The notes under the pieces are model-generated. The model saw nothing but the letters and a program-made list of their open reading frames with translations. It did no database searches and was not told the origin of the DNA. From Lachnospiraceae bacterium (GTDB lineage Bacteria > Bacillota > Clostridia > Lachnospirales > Lachnospiraceae), in contig WRLH01000005.1 of NCBI GenBank assembly GCA_009777715.1, forward strand, positions 62,001-126,000: a stretch of DNA of 64,000 bases. Direction: 5' to 3'. Positions within the stretch are counted from its first letter, which is position 1; every line of letters begins with the position of its first letter. Both the position numbers and the translations under genes were made by a program. Of the stretch, positions 6,887-14,765 are shown one piece after another.

Positions 6887-9640
6887 ATGGCAAAAAACCT
6901 CAAAACCTACAACAAAAAAAGAGATTTTGAAAAAACAGATGAACCACAAGGCAAAAATGAAGCGTCCCACGGAAGGCTTCGTTTTGTCATTCAGCACCAT
7001 ATGGCACGGAGAGAGCATTATGATTTTCGCTTGGAATGGGACGGGGTGATGTTAAGCTGGGCTGTGCCAAAAGGCCCTTCATTTTTGCCAAGTGACAAAC
7101 GCCTGGCGGTCCATGTTGAAGACCACCCTTTGGAATACCGCCATTTTGAGGGGACGATACCAAAGGGGGAATATGGCGGCGGCACGGTCATGATTTGGGA
7201 CGAGGGGCATTACGAGCCTTATTCCGATATGGCCGATGGCCTAAAAAAAGGGTCGCTTAAATTTATCTTAAACGGCAAAAGATTAAAAGGCCGCTGGGCA
7301 CTGGTGCGTTTAAAGGCTGATGAAAATGAGGAAAAGGAGCAAAATAATTGGCTTTTGATCAAAGATAAGGATGAATATGCCTTAACAGAGGCCGGGATAA
7401 AAAAATATACTACCAGTATAAGAACTGGGCGGGCAATGGCGGAAATCGAAGCGGAAGCCAGCCCGAAAAAATTTATCCCCAATCCATTTGAAACCGCCGC
7501 GGCCCAGCTGGCGAAGCTGGTAAATCAAGTCCCTGCTGGCGAAGAGTGGCTTTATGAGTTTAAATATGACGGCTACCGGATTATTAGTTATCTTGAAAAT
7601 AATCAGGCAAGGTTATTGACAAGAAACGGCATTGATTATGCTGACCGCTTTGCGAGCATTGCGGATTCGCTTATTTCCTTTGCCGCTGGCCGTTCGATGG
7701 TTCTTGACGGCGAAATGGTCATTACGGACGAAAACGGCCGCCCCGATTTTCAAGCATTGCAAAATTACCTTAAAAAACCCGGCGGAAAGAATCTGACTTA
7801 TATAGCGTTTGACCTGCTTGCCCTTGATGGAATTGATTTTCGTACCCAGCCGCTTATCCGGCGCAAAGAGGAGTTAGAGAATTTATTAAAAAATGCTCCG
7901 GAAAACATTCATTATAGCCGCCACGTTAAGGGAACGAGCGGGACTGTGGGCGGTGAAGAAAGCCTTGCGATAGCAATCAAGCTTAAAATGGAAGGAATAA
8001 TCGGCAAAAAAGCGGATTCGGTTTATTCCGGTTCACGAACCAGTGACTGGATTAAAATAAAATGTGATTGGCGGCAGGAATTTGTCATTGGCGGATATAC
8101 TATTTCGGAAAAAAGCGTCCGCGGGCTAAGCTCGCTATTATTAGGGTATTATGAAAATGATAAGCTAATCTATGCCGGACGCGCAGGAACTGGCTTTACC
8201 GAGCAAAGCGCAAAAGAATTGATAGCAAAATTCAATAGCTTAACAAGGAAGACTGCTCCTTTTTCTAACGCGCCAAAAATGCGGACTGACGAAGATATTG
8301 TTTGGCTTCGGCCAACATTGGTTGCGGAAATAAAATTTGCGGAATGGACGAAAGAAAAACAGCTAAGACAGGCTAGCTTTAAGGGGATAAGAGTAGACAA
8401 AGAAGCTATGGATGTGAGGCGAGAAGTCGCAGGCTTACTGCTTAAGCCCAAAAATGCAAAAGCCACAACTAATACAAAAGAGTTAGAGAAAAATGCAAAA
8501 ACCGCAACTAATGCAAAAGAGTCAGAGAAAAATGCAAAAGCTAAAACTAATGCAAAAAAGTCAGAGAAAAATGCAAAAGCTAAATCTAATGCAAAAGAGT
8601 TAGAGAAAAATGCAAAAACCGCAGCTAATGCAAAAGAGTTAGAGAAAAATGCAAAAATCACATCTAATTCTAAAGAGAGTAAAGCTTCAAGTGAAAAAAG
8701 GTTGAAAGAATTTCATTCTTTCAACCAGAGATTTGAGCTACGCTCAAAGTCTCCAGACTTTGAAAGGAGCATGGATATAAATATTAGCATCCAAAATATC
8801 AGAATCAGCAACCCTGACAAAGTTATTTTTGAAGACCCGGAAATAACCAAGATTGATGTCGTCCGCTATTATGAGCAAGTCGCTGAAAAGATGCTTCCTT
8901 ATATTAAAGGGCGGATTTTAAGTATTGTCCGCTGCCCAAAAGGTGTTGAGGGCGGGGCTTGTTTTTATAAAAAACATCCTGAGCCAGGGCGGCAAGGCAT
9001 TATTACCATTGCTGTGCCAAGCGAAAAAGATAAAGAGCGTGATGATTATTTTTATATAAATGATATTACTGGGTTAATATCAGAAGCGCAAATGGGGACG
9101 CTTGAATTTCACACTTGGGGAAGTCAAGCGTTAAACCTCGAAAATCCCGATCTGGTTGTTTTTGATTTAGACCCTGATGAGGGAATGGATTTAAAAACTG
9201 TCCGGCAGGGAGTCAGGGATTTACGCGAAATCCTTACGGAGCTTTCTTTAAATGCTTATCTTAAAACTAGCGGCGGCAAAGGTTATCATGTTGTTGTCCC
9301 GGTTAAGCCATCTGTTTCTTGGGAAAAAATAAAAGAATTTGCCAAATCCGTTGTTAAGGTCATGGAAAATAAATGGCCGGAGCGTTATACAAGCAATTCG
9401 CGCAAGGCTAAACGTCCCGGCAAGATTTATGTTGATTGGCAGCGTAATGGGCGGGGGGCGACCAGCATTGCCCCTTATTCGCTTAGGGCCAGGTCAGGAG
9501 CGGCGGTTTCAATGCCGATTGCATGGGACGAGTTGGCAAAAGTCGCCCCTGATAGCATTGATATGAAAAAAGCTTTAAAGCGGATAAAAAATAAAGACCC
9601 TTGGGCTGATTTTTTCGAGAATATGCAGCAGCTTAAGTAG
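6887..9640 (+). CDS. ligD: Multidomain ATP-dependent DNA ligase LigD (phosphoesterase-ligase-polymerase)
   Basis: This 917-residue enzyme of bacterial non-homologous end joining processes, fills and seals double-strand breaks, normally recruited by Ku. The 3'-phosphoesterase domain lies at about 10-150 (FVIQHHMARREHYDFRLEWDG). The ligase domain lies at about 190-500 with the adenylated Lys in EFKYDGYR near 226 and 'EGIIGKKADSVYSG'. The primase-like polymerase domain lies at about 629-917 with the catalytic 'FDLDPDEG' near 760. Between ligase and polymerase, residues 522-599 are six 13-residue repeats (KNAKTATNAKELE type). These are followed by hairpin-rich DNA and an AGGAG-c-ATG at 8765-8773 in frame. 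No ku gene is in the window. Confidence 0.93.
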   Translation: MAKNLKTYNKKRDFEKTDEPQGKNEASHGRLRFVIQHHMARREHYDFRLEWDGVMLSWAVPKGPSFLPSDKRLAVHVEDHPLEYRHFEGTIPKGEYGGGTVMIWDEGHYEPYSDMADGLKKGSLKFILNGKRLKGRWALVRLKADENEEKEQNNWLLIKDKDEYALTEAGIKKYTTSIRTGRAMAEIEAEASPKKFIPNPFETAAAQLAKLVNQVPAGEEWLYEFKYDGYRIISYLENNQARLLTRNGIDYADRFASIADSLISFAAGRSMVLDGEMVITDENGRPDFQALQNYLKKPGGKNLTYIAFDLLALDGIDFRTQPLIRRKEELENLLKNAPENIHYSRHVKGTSGTVGGEESLAIAIKLKMEGIIGKKADSVYSGSRTSDWIKIKCDWRQEFVIGGYTISEKSVRGLSSLLLGYYENDKLIYAGRAGTGFTEQSAKELIAKFNSLTRKTAPFSNAPKMRTDEDIVWLRPTLVAEIKFAEWTKEKQLRQASFKGIRVDKEAMDVRREVAGLLLKPKNAKATTNTKELEKNAKTATNAKESEKNAKAKTNAKKSEKNAKAKSNAKELEKNAKTAANAKELEKNAKITSNSKESKASSEKRLKEFHSFNQRFELRSKSPDFERSMDINISIQNIRISNPDKVIFEDPEITKIDVVRYYEQVAEKMLPYIKGRILSIVRCPKGVEGGACFYKKHPEPGRQGIITIAVPSEKDKERDDYFYINDITGLISEAQMGTLEFHTWGSQALNLENPDLVVFDLDPDEGMDLKTVRQGVRDLREILTELSLNAYLKTSGGKGYHVVVPVKPSVSWEKIKEFAKSVVKVMENKWPERYTSNSRKAKRPGKIYVDWQRNGRGATSIAPYSLRARSGAAVSMPIAWDELAKVAPDSIDMKKALKRIKNKDPWADFFENMQQLK
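8450..8683 (+). repeat. 39-bp minisatellite in the ligD linker, six copies
   Basis: Six tandem 39-bp units encode KNAK-x3-N-x-K-x-x-E/K (13 residues each). Copies differ at a few positions. The length is a multiple of three, so copy-number change keeps the frame and only alters the linker between ligase and polymerase domains. Confidence 0.9.
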
Positions 9641-9658
9641 GTCTAGTTATTGTGGTTT

Positions 9659-9803
9659 CCGCGCGTTCGAGAGTGTCAATTCATCGCCCGACACGCTTCC
9701 GCTCCGAGAGAAGCGTTGCGTTACATAATGCGGTAAAGTACACCGCATAAGTAACGACGCTTCTCAAGGGTCGGTCTTATGAATCGCACTCTCTTCGCAC
9801 GAT
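9659..9803 (-). repeat. Family A structured repeat, copy A2
   Basis: Full copy in reverse orientation with core stem GAGAAGCGT/ACGCTTCTC, identical in core to A1. With the family C element and the half-unit at 10128-10180 it forms a larger inverted structure. Confidence 0.85.
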
Positions 9804-9819
9804 AAAGTGTGTTGGCCGT

Positions 9820-9848
9820 GTCATTGCGGCCTCCGAGCCGCAATCTCG
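9820..9848. repeat. Short palindromic repeat
   Basis: ATTGCGGC-ctccga-GCCGCAAT hairpin flanked by GTC and CTCG. Confidence 0.75.
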
Positions 9849-9869
9849 TAAGTCGTAACGTAAATATAC

Positions 9870-10070
9870 ATGAGCAAAAATTTTCCACGTCTGCCCTTTG
9901 AGACAAGAAATCATAAAATGCTCAATTGAGGAATAAATAAAAAAAATCGCGAGCAATATTCCTGCTTATGAAATAGGAATTTGCCGCGATTTATTTTTAT
10001 GACCGAAAATTGGGCATTTTAGTCTTTGATTTCGCATTCTCACGGGTGGCGTGGAAATTTATTTGCTCAT
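9870..10070. repeat. Family C long hairpin repeat, copy C1
   Basis: About 201 bp with inverted ends ATGAGCAAAAATTTTCCAC and GTGGAAATTTATTTGCTCAT. Complementarity continues inward: GAAATCA/TGATTTC, TAAAATGCTCAATT/AATTGGGCATTTTA and ATCGCG.GCAA.ATTCCT/AGGAAT.TGC.CGCGAT. The apical stem, flanked by A-runs and T-runs, could act as a terminator in either direction. The second copy is at 21626-21827. Confidence 0.85.
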
Positions 10071-10101
10071 TGAGTGTGTAGTATCGGAAGAACTTTACTG
10101 A

Positions 10102-10126
10102 GATTGCGGAGCAAGCCCGCAATGAC
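10102..10126. repeat. Short palindromic repeat
   Basis: GATTGCGGagcaagCCCGCAATGAC, a hairpin of the 25-bp family. Confidence 0.7.
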
Positions 10127-10127
10127 A

Positions 10128-10180
10128 TAAGCCGCGAAAGCGGGCCGGGCGGTGAATCGGCAGCTCTCAAAACGCGCGGA
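10128..10180 (+). repeat. Family A 3' half-unit
   Basis: Contains CGAAAGCGGGCCGGGCGGTG, AATCGGCAGCTCTC and ACGCGCGG, the outer 3' arm of family A without its inner hairpin. It is the inverted partner of the left end of A2, 470 bp away across element C1. Confidence 0.75.
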
Positions 10181-10199
10181 AATTGCGCGGAATCCCCTC

Positions 10200-10228
10200 T
10201 TGACAAATCGCCCAAAATAAAGTAAAAT
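10200..10228 (+). promoter_or_regulatory. Promoter of the tryptophanase-like gene
   Basis: TTGACA at 10200-10205 and TAAAAT at 10223-10228 with a 17-base spacer, right after the repeat block. Confidence 0.75.
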
Positions 10229-10294
10229 CATCTTAACGATTAACACTTTAAAGCGTTAAAGCGCAACCCCAAAACCCCCAAAAAGGAGAACCAA

Positions 10295-11743
10295 ATGGCC
10301 AATATCAAGTACTACACGGAGGATCATATTCCTCTGGAGATGCACAAGGTCCGCATCATCCAAAAGCTCCACCTTTTGCCAATCGAAGACCGACTTAAAT
10401 CACTAAATGACTCCGGCTACAACACTTTCTTGCTGAAAAACCGCGATGTCTTCCTTGATATGCTGACTGACAGCGGAGTTAACGCGATGAGTGACCGCCA
10501 GCAGGCGGCAATGCTGGTTGCTGATGACAGTTATGCCGGGTCAGAAACCTTTTATCGCTTGGAGCAGAAGCTTACCGAGATATTTAAGACAAAACTTTTT
10601 CTTCCGGTCCATCAGGGCCGGGCTGCCGAAAACATCATTAACCGCACATTAATTAAGCCGGGTGATACCGTTCTCATGAATTATCATTTTACGACCTCGA
10701 AATCACACGTCACGGTTAATGGCGGGCTGGTTGAGGAGCTTATCTCTGACGCCGGGATAGAAGAGGAAAGTGAGCTTCTTTTTAAAGGCGACATGGACAT
10801 CGGCAAATTAAACGAAGCCATCAGCCGCCTTGGCGCGGACAAAATTCCTTACGTCCGGATCGAAGTTGGCACAAACTTAATCGGCGGACAGCCAGTCTCA
10901 ATCCAAAATATGCGTGAGGTTTCGGCGATTTGCAAACAGCACAATATTATTTCATTATTAGACGCTTCCCTGCTAGCTGACAATCTGCACTTTATAAAAC
11001 AAAGGGAAGAGGAGTTTAAAACTAAGTCAATCCCGGAAATAACCGAAGCGATTGCCGAGCTGTTTGACCTTATTTATTTTTCCGCCAGAAAGCTAGGTTA
11101 CGGCCGCGGCGGCGGGATTATTACCAACAGCCAACAGCTTTTTGACCAGATGAAAGAATTAGTCCCATTATACGAGGGTTTTATGACTTACGGCGGAATG
11201 TCGGTGCGTGAAATGGAAGCTTTGACGATTGGGCTTGATGAAACGATGGACGAGGATATGATAAACCAAGGCCCAGAGTTTATTGCTTTTATGGCCGAAG
11301 AGCTGCTTAAGCGCAAAATTCCGATTATTACCCCGCCCGGCGGCCTTGGCTGCCACTTAAACGCAATGAAATTCCTTGACCATGTCCCGCGGGGCGAATA
11401 CCGCGCCGGAGCTTTGGCAGCTTCACTTTATCTTGCCAGCGGTGTCCGCGGAATGGAACGAGGCACGGTTTCGGAAGACCGCAATCCTGACGGGTCGGAT
11501 CATTTAGCCAATATGGAGCTTCTCCGCCTTGCTTTGCCGCGCCGGGTTTTCACCATGTCGCAGGTCAAATATGCGGTTGACCGGATTGCCTGGCTTTACG
11601 ACAACCGTCACTTGGTTGGCGGCCTTCGTTTCGTTGAAGAGCCAAAAGTTCTCCGCTTTTTCCTTGGCCGTCTGGAAGCTGTCAGCGATTGGCCGCAAAA
11701 GCTTTTGGAAAAATTCCGGGCAGACTTTGGCGATAGCCTTTGA
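10295..11743 (+). CDS. Divergent tryptophanase / tyrosine phenol-lyase family PLP enzyme
   Basis: 482 residues, collinear with TnaA (NPFLL/LTDSG, THQGR, IKQREAEYK and TYGG regions all have counterparts). The family performs PLP-dependent beta-elimination of amino acids such as tryptophan or tyrosine. The Schiff-base lysine is K266 in FSARKLGYG, where E. coli TnaA has SAKKD. D223 is kept, but the arginine that contacts PLP (R226 in TnaA, R217 in tyrosine phenol-lyase) is Leu226 here. The C-terminal LRLALPRR, which binds the substrate carboxylate, is retained. Substrate is uncertain and the changes suggest an altered reaction. The start has an ideal AAAAGGAG site. No TnaC leader or permease was seen nearby. 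Confidence 0.8.
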   Translation: MANIKYYTEDHIPLEMHKVRIIQKLHLLPIEDRLKSLNDSGYNTFLLKNRDVFLDMLTDSGVNAMSDRQQAAMLVADDSYAGSETFYRLEQKLTEIFKTKLFLPVHQGRAAENIINRTLIKPGDTVLMNYHFTTSKSHVTVNGGLVEELISDAGIEEESELLFKGDMDIGKLNEAISRLGADKIPYVRIEVGTNLIGGQPVSIQNMREVSAICKQHNIISLLDASLLADNLHFIKQREEEFKTKSIPEITEAIAELFDLIYFSARKLGYGRGGGIITNSQQLFDQMKELVPLYEGFMTYGGMSVREMEALTIGLDETMDEDMINQGPEFIAFMAEELLKRKIPIITPPGGLGCHLNAMKFLDHVPRGEYRAGALAASLYLASGVRGMERGTVSEDRNPDGSDHLANMELLRLALPRRVFTMSQVKYAVDRIAWLYDNRHLVGGLRFVEEPKVLRFFLGRLEAVSDWPQKLLEKFRADFGDSL

Positions 11744-11780
11744 TATATAGCATATAAAAGTTTGCTTCGAGTTGTGGATA

Positions 11781-11808
11781 AAAAAGGTCGCCTAACGGCG
11801 GCCTTTTT
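11781..11808 (+). terminator. Intrinsic terminator
   Basis: AAAAAGGTCGCC pairs with GGCGGCCTTTTT over 12 positions around a TAAC loop. It ends the tryptophanase-like gene. Confidence 0.9.
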
Positions 11809-11843
11809 GAATACGTATCAGCGTAATTTTCGATAATGCAATT

Positions 11844-11875
11844 AAAACGGAGTCCACAATTGTGAACTCCGTTTT
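11844..11875. terminator. Bidirectional terminator
   Basis: AAAACGGAGTCCACAA and TTGTGAACTCCGTTTT form a near-perfect palindrome with A and T runs on both sides. It lies between converging genes and probably terminates the chemoreceptor transcript from the other strand. Confidence 0.75.
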
Positions 11876-11948
11876 GGTTGGGTGCGTGTGTATATAACGA
11901 TTACATCGTGATTATATCGCGATATAATCGGACCGAAGGATATTCGGT

Positions 11949-13676
11949 TTATAGCTTAAATTTGTCAACCAAGGCTGCTAATTCACGAGCCGTGTCATCG
12001 GTTTCTTTCATGTTGCCAACAATCGTTTGCGCGTTGAGTGAGATGTCGGTTGTCTGTTCGGCAACGATGCTAGTGGTTCTTGCGCCTTCTTGGGCGGCGG
12101 AAGACACTTCATTAATCGCTCTCATCAAGACTTGGACTGAAGCAAGCAGTTCTTCCGATGTGGCACTTAGGTCACTGGTCATGTCGCTGATGTAGACAGC
12201 GTCATTGGTATAAGAATCAGCAGCTTTTAACATATCTTGATAATCTTTCATAACATCATCAGAAACGAAGTTAAGGAGATTGGAAGAGCTGGTTGCAAGG
12301 GCATTTACGGCTGCCATGACAACTTTGGTGATGGCTTGGATCTGGGTAACGGTATTCTTTGAGTTGTCAGCAAGGGCGCTGATTTCATTAGCAACAACGG
12401 CAAATCCGCGGCCCGCTTCACCTGCTCTGGCGGCTTCAATTGAAGCGTTAAGGGCAAGCAATGTCGTCTGGCTGGTAATTCCTAGGATTGCGTCAGCCAA
12501 GGCATTAATTTCATCAACGGCTTTTGAATCTTCAAGTGCCTGTTCAAGTGATTTTTTAATGTCGCTAAAGATTTGGTTTGATTTGTCAATCGAGCTGTTG
12601 ACGCTTTTGCCAAGCTCGGACGCGCGGCTGTGGATATCGCCGGATTTGGTTGCTCCGTCTTCGGCTTTTTCGGCGACGGTTTCAACGGCGCGTTCGATTT
12701 CGGCGGCAGTAGCGTTCATTTCTTCTGCGCTTGCTCCGGTTTCTTGCATTCCGGCACTAAGTTCCTGGGTGGCGGAAGAGGTATCGGTAATGCGGTCGTT
12801 AAGTTCGCCTAAGGTAGTGTTGGAGCTGGTAACGGAATGTTCCAAAACAGATGTTGCGTTTTTGATTCCGCCGACAGTATCAAGAAGGCCTTCACGCATT
12901 GCATGGACATTGCGGGCAAGAGAGCCAAATTCTTCTTTTTGATTCCGGAAGTCTTCCGCAACTTCGACAGTAAGGTCGCCTTCGGCGATTTTCTCGGTAA
13001 TGACACCGACCTGTTTTAATGCGCCGGAAATAATGCTGGAAATCAAGATGCCTAATCCGATTGCGATAATAACCATGACAACGATGATGATGATGGTCGT
13101 GTTGGTTGCAGTATTATATGCGTCGTTAGCTTCGCCAATCATGTACTCTGCGCTATCTTTTTCATAGTCAATCATCTTCGCCAGCTGGGTACGGAGACTG
13201 GCAAGTAAATCAGTATATTCCTCCTCATTAAGAATTGAAGCGGCTTCATATTCTCCGGCTGTAAGAAGATTAAGGAGAGCCGTCCGCGAGTCGCGGAAAT
13301 CGCTAAGTATGTCTTGCAGGGCGTTATATTCCCTCATTGCTTGAGGGTCATCGTGGTTTAGGGCTTCATAAATATCCAGATGCTCATTATTTTCATCGGC
13401 AGCGTTATTGATGTTGTTGATGCTGGTCTGGAGCAAATGGGAATACCTCTCGTTGAGGGCCCGGTTGGTATTGGAAGCGATAAGGTTTAAGTTCCCGCGG
13501 ACTTCTTCCAATGCAATGGTTGCACTCATGTTGTCATGGTAGATATCGGCACTGTACTGGTTAAGCTCCCTCATGCTTTGGATGCTGATTAGTCCAATTG
13601 CCACCATTGCAACGATCAGAATCGCAAATGATCCTAATAATTTGACCGAGATTTTCAGGTTCTTGATAAACTTCAT
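11949..13676 (-). CDS. Methyl-accepting chemotaxis protein
   Basis: 575-residue transmembrane chemoreceptor. A first membrane helix is at about 12-32, and a four-helix-bundle type ligand-binding region is at about 35-190. A second helix is at about 192-216, a HAMP domain at about 217-270, and the signalling domain follows, with the conserved hairpin tip '[20 protein letters not shown]'. It reports ligand binding to CheA/CheW. The ligand is unknown. The start ATG 13676 follows GGAGGAAAG. Its transcript should begin near 13811 and carry a leader made almost entirely of the hexamer repeat. No chemotaxis genes adjoin it. Confidence 0.93.
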   Translation of the reverse strand: MKFIKNLKISVKLLGSFAILIVAMVAIGLISIQSMRELNQYSADIYHDNMSATIALEEVRGNLNLIASNTNRALNERYSHLLQTSINNINNAADENNEHLDIYEALNHDDPQAMREYNALQDILSDFRDSRTALLNLLTAGEYEAASILNEEEYTDLLASLRTQLAKMIDYEKDSAEYMIGEANDAYNTATNTTIIIIVVMVIIAIGLGILISSIISGALKQVGVITEKIAEGDLTVEVAEDFRNQKEEFGSLARNVHAMREGLLDTVGGIKNATSVLEHSVTSSNTTLGELNDRITDTSSATQELSAGMQETGASAEEMNATAAEIERAVETVAEKAEDGATKSGDIHSRASELGKSVNSSIDKSNQIFSDIKKSLEQALEDSKAVDEINALADAILGITSQTTLLALNASIEAARAGEAGRGFAVVANEISALADNSKNTVTQIQAITKVVMAAVNALATSSSNLLNFVSDDVMKDYQDMLKAADSYTNDAVYISDMTSDLSATSEELLASVQVLMRAINEVSSAAQEGARTTSIVAEQTTDISLNAQTIVGNMKETDDTARELAALVDKFKL

Positions 13677-13725
13677 AATAGCTTTCCTCCATCATAAAAA
13701 GAATATTGGGTTTTGTTAAGTAGCT

Positions 13726-13815
13726 CTAAAACTAAAACTAAAACTAAAACTAAAACTAAAACTAAAACTAAAACTAAAACTAAAACTAAAACTAAAACTA
13801 AAACTAAAACTAAAA
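13726..13815 (-). repeat. Hexanucleotide microsatellite, 15 perfect CTAAAA units
   Basis: Ninety bases of uninterrupted CTAAAA (TTTTAG on the coding strand). The array starts three bases past the chemoreceptor -10 box and ends 49 bases before its start codon, so it is the transcribed leader. Perfect arrays of this kind change length by slippage. Confidence 0.97.
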
Positions 13816-13817
13816 CA

Positions 13818-13846
13818 ATTATAATGAATTAAAGTTAATTTGTCAA
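13818..13846 (-). promoter_or_regulatory. Consensus promoter of the chemoreceptor gene
   Basis: On the minus strand TTGACA (13841-13846) and TATAAT (13818-13823) match consensus exactly, with a 17-base spacer. Confidence 0.85.
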
Positions 13847-13917
13847 GACATTTTTTTGAAAAGACAAAATTTGCCAAAATTTGATAGTTGGGAGTCGGAA
13901 AGGGGATTTTTGAGTGC

Positions 13918-13944
13918 CGTCATTGCGGGCTTGACCCGCAATCG
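13918..13944. repeat. Short palindromic repeat
   Basis: ATTGCGGG-cttga-CCCGCAAT hairpin. Confidence 0.7.
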
Positions 13945-13955
13945 TTCGACACATT

Positions 13956-14101
13956 CCGCGTATGCGAGAGCTGTCGATTCACCGTCCGACACGCTTTCGC
14001 TCCGAGAGAAATGTTGCGTTACATAATGCGGTAAAGTACACCGCATAAGTAACGACATTTCTCAAGGGTCGGTCTTATGAATCGCACTCTCGCTTTCGCG
14101 G
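13956..14101 (-). repeat. Family A structured repeat, copy A3
   Basis: Full copy whose core stem is GAGAAATGT/ACATTTCTC, differing from A1 at two paired positions on both arms. Outer CCGCG/CGCGG and GCGAGAG/CTCTCGC also pair. Its right end touches the GTG start of the GGDEF gene. Confidence 0.85.
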
Positions 14102-14113
14102 CATATCGGGATA

Positions 14114-14701
14114 GTGACGATTAAGGATCTGCTTGATACCTGCACAAAAATCGAAGTAGATACTGCAATGCACGCCAACCCGCTGACCGGGCTTCCGGGG
14201 AATTTGGTGTTGGAAAAAGAAATTACCGCCCGCATTTTTGGCGATGCCCCATACTGCATAACATATTATGATATAGATAATTTCAAGGCCTATAACGATG
14301 CTTATGGATTCCAAAACGGTGATTTAATGCTTGCCCTCACGGCTGAAATTCTCAAGGAATGTGCAAAGAGGGGCGAATTTATCGGGCATATCGGCGGCGA
14401 CGATTTTATCGTCATTGGCGATTACCACGAAGGGGAAAAATATTGCCAAGCGGTAATTGCTGAATTTATGCGGAAAGTCGTTAGCTTGTACCGTGACGAA
14501 GATATTAAGAACGGCTACATCATCAGCAAAAACAGAAGCGGCGTAACAGAAAATTTCCCCATCGCATCCCTTTCGATTGCGGGGATTTCGAATAAGAAAA
14601 ATCCCCGGCCTTATCAGACGGTTGATGAATTTTCCCATGCGGTGGCACAGCTTAAAAAGAAGTGTAAAAAGCAGCTGGGGAATTATTTTGAGGTGTTGTG
14701 A
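14114..14701 (+). CDS. GGDEF-domain protein, possibly a 5'-truncated remnant
   Basis: The 195-residue protein is essentially one diguanylate cyclase-like domain: NPLTGLPGN near 22-30, metal site 'YYDIDNFKAYNDAYG', and active-site motif GGDDF. There is no RxxD inhibitory site before the motif. 'NPLTGLPGN' with GGDDF is typical of C-terminal GGDEF domains in EAL-CBS-GGDEF proteins, as I recall them. GTG 14114 has no ribosome binding site and lies 13 bases from repeat A3; upstream the frame runs into the repeat and stops at 14078-14080. It may be the surviving 3' part of a longer gene cut by the repeat, or a free-standing domain with an unusual start. Confidence 0.7.
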   Translation: MTIKDLLDTCTKIEVDTAMHANPLTGLPGNLVLEKEITARIFGDAPYCITYYDIDNFKAYNDAYGFQNGDLMLALTAEILKECAKRGEFIGHIGGDDFIVIGDYHEGEKYCQAVIAEFMRKVVSLYRDEDIKNGYIISKNRSGVTENFPIASLSIAGISNKKNPRPYQTVDEFSHAVAQLKKKCKKQLGNYFEVL

Positions 14702-14724
14702 GCTATGTATGCGGAATGAATGAA

Positions 14725-14749
14725 GATTGCGGGTCAAGCCCGCAATGAC
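14725..14749. repeat. Short palindromic repeat
   Basis: GATTGCGGGtcaagCCCGCAATGAC, 25-bp family, between two converging genes. Confidence 0.7.
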
Positions 14750-14765
14750 TTGAGTTCTCGCATTA

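Noticed and set aside
12280-12942. 220-residue frame antisense to the chemoreceptor, and a 163-residue frame (8170-8661) antisense to the ligD linker.
   Set aside because: Both are compositional shadows of helical, Ala/Lys-rich genes, without start signals or recognisable domains.
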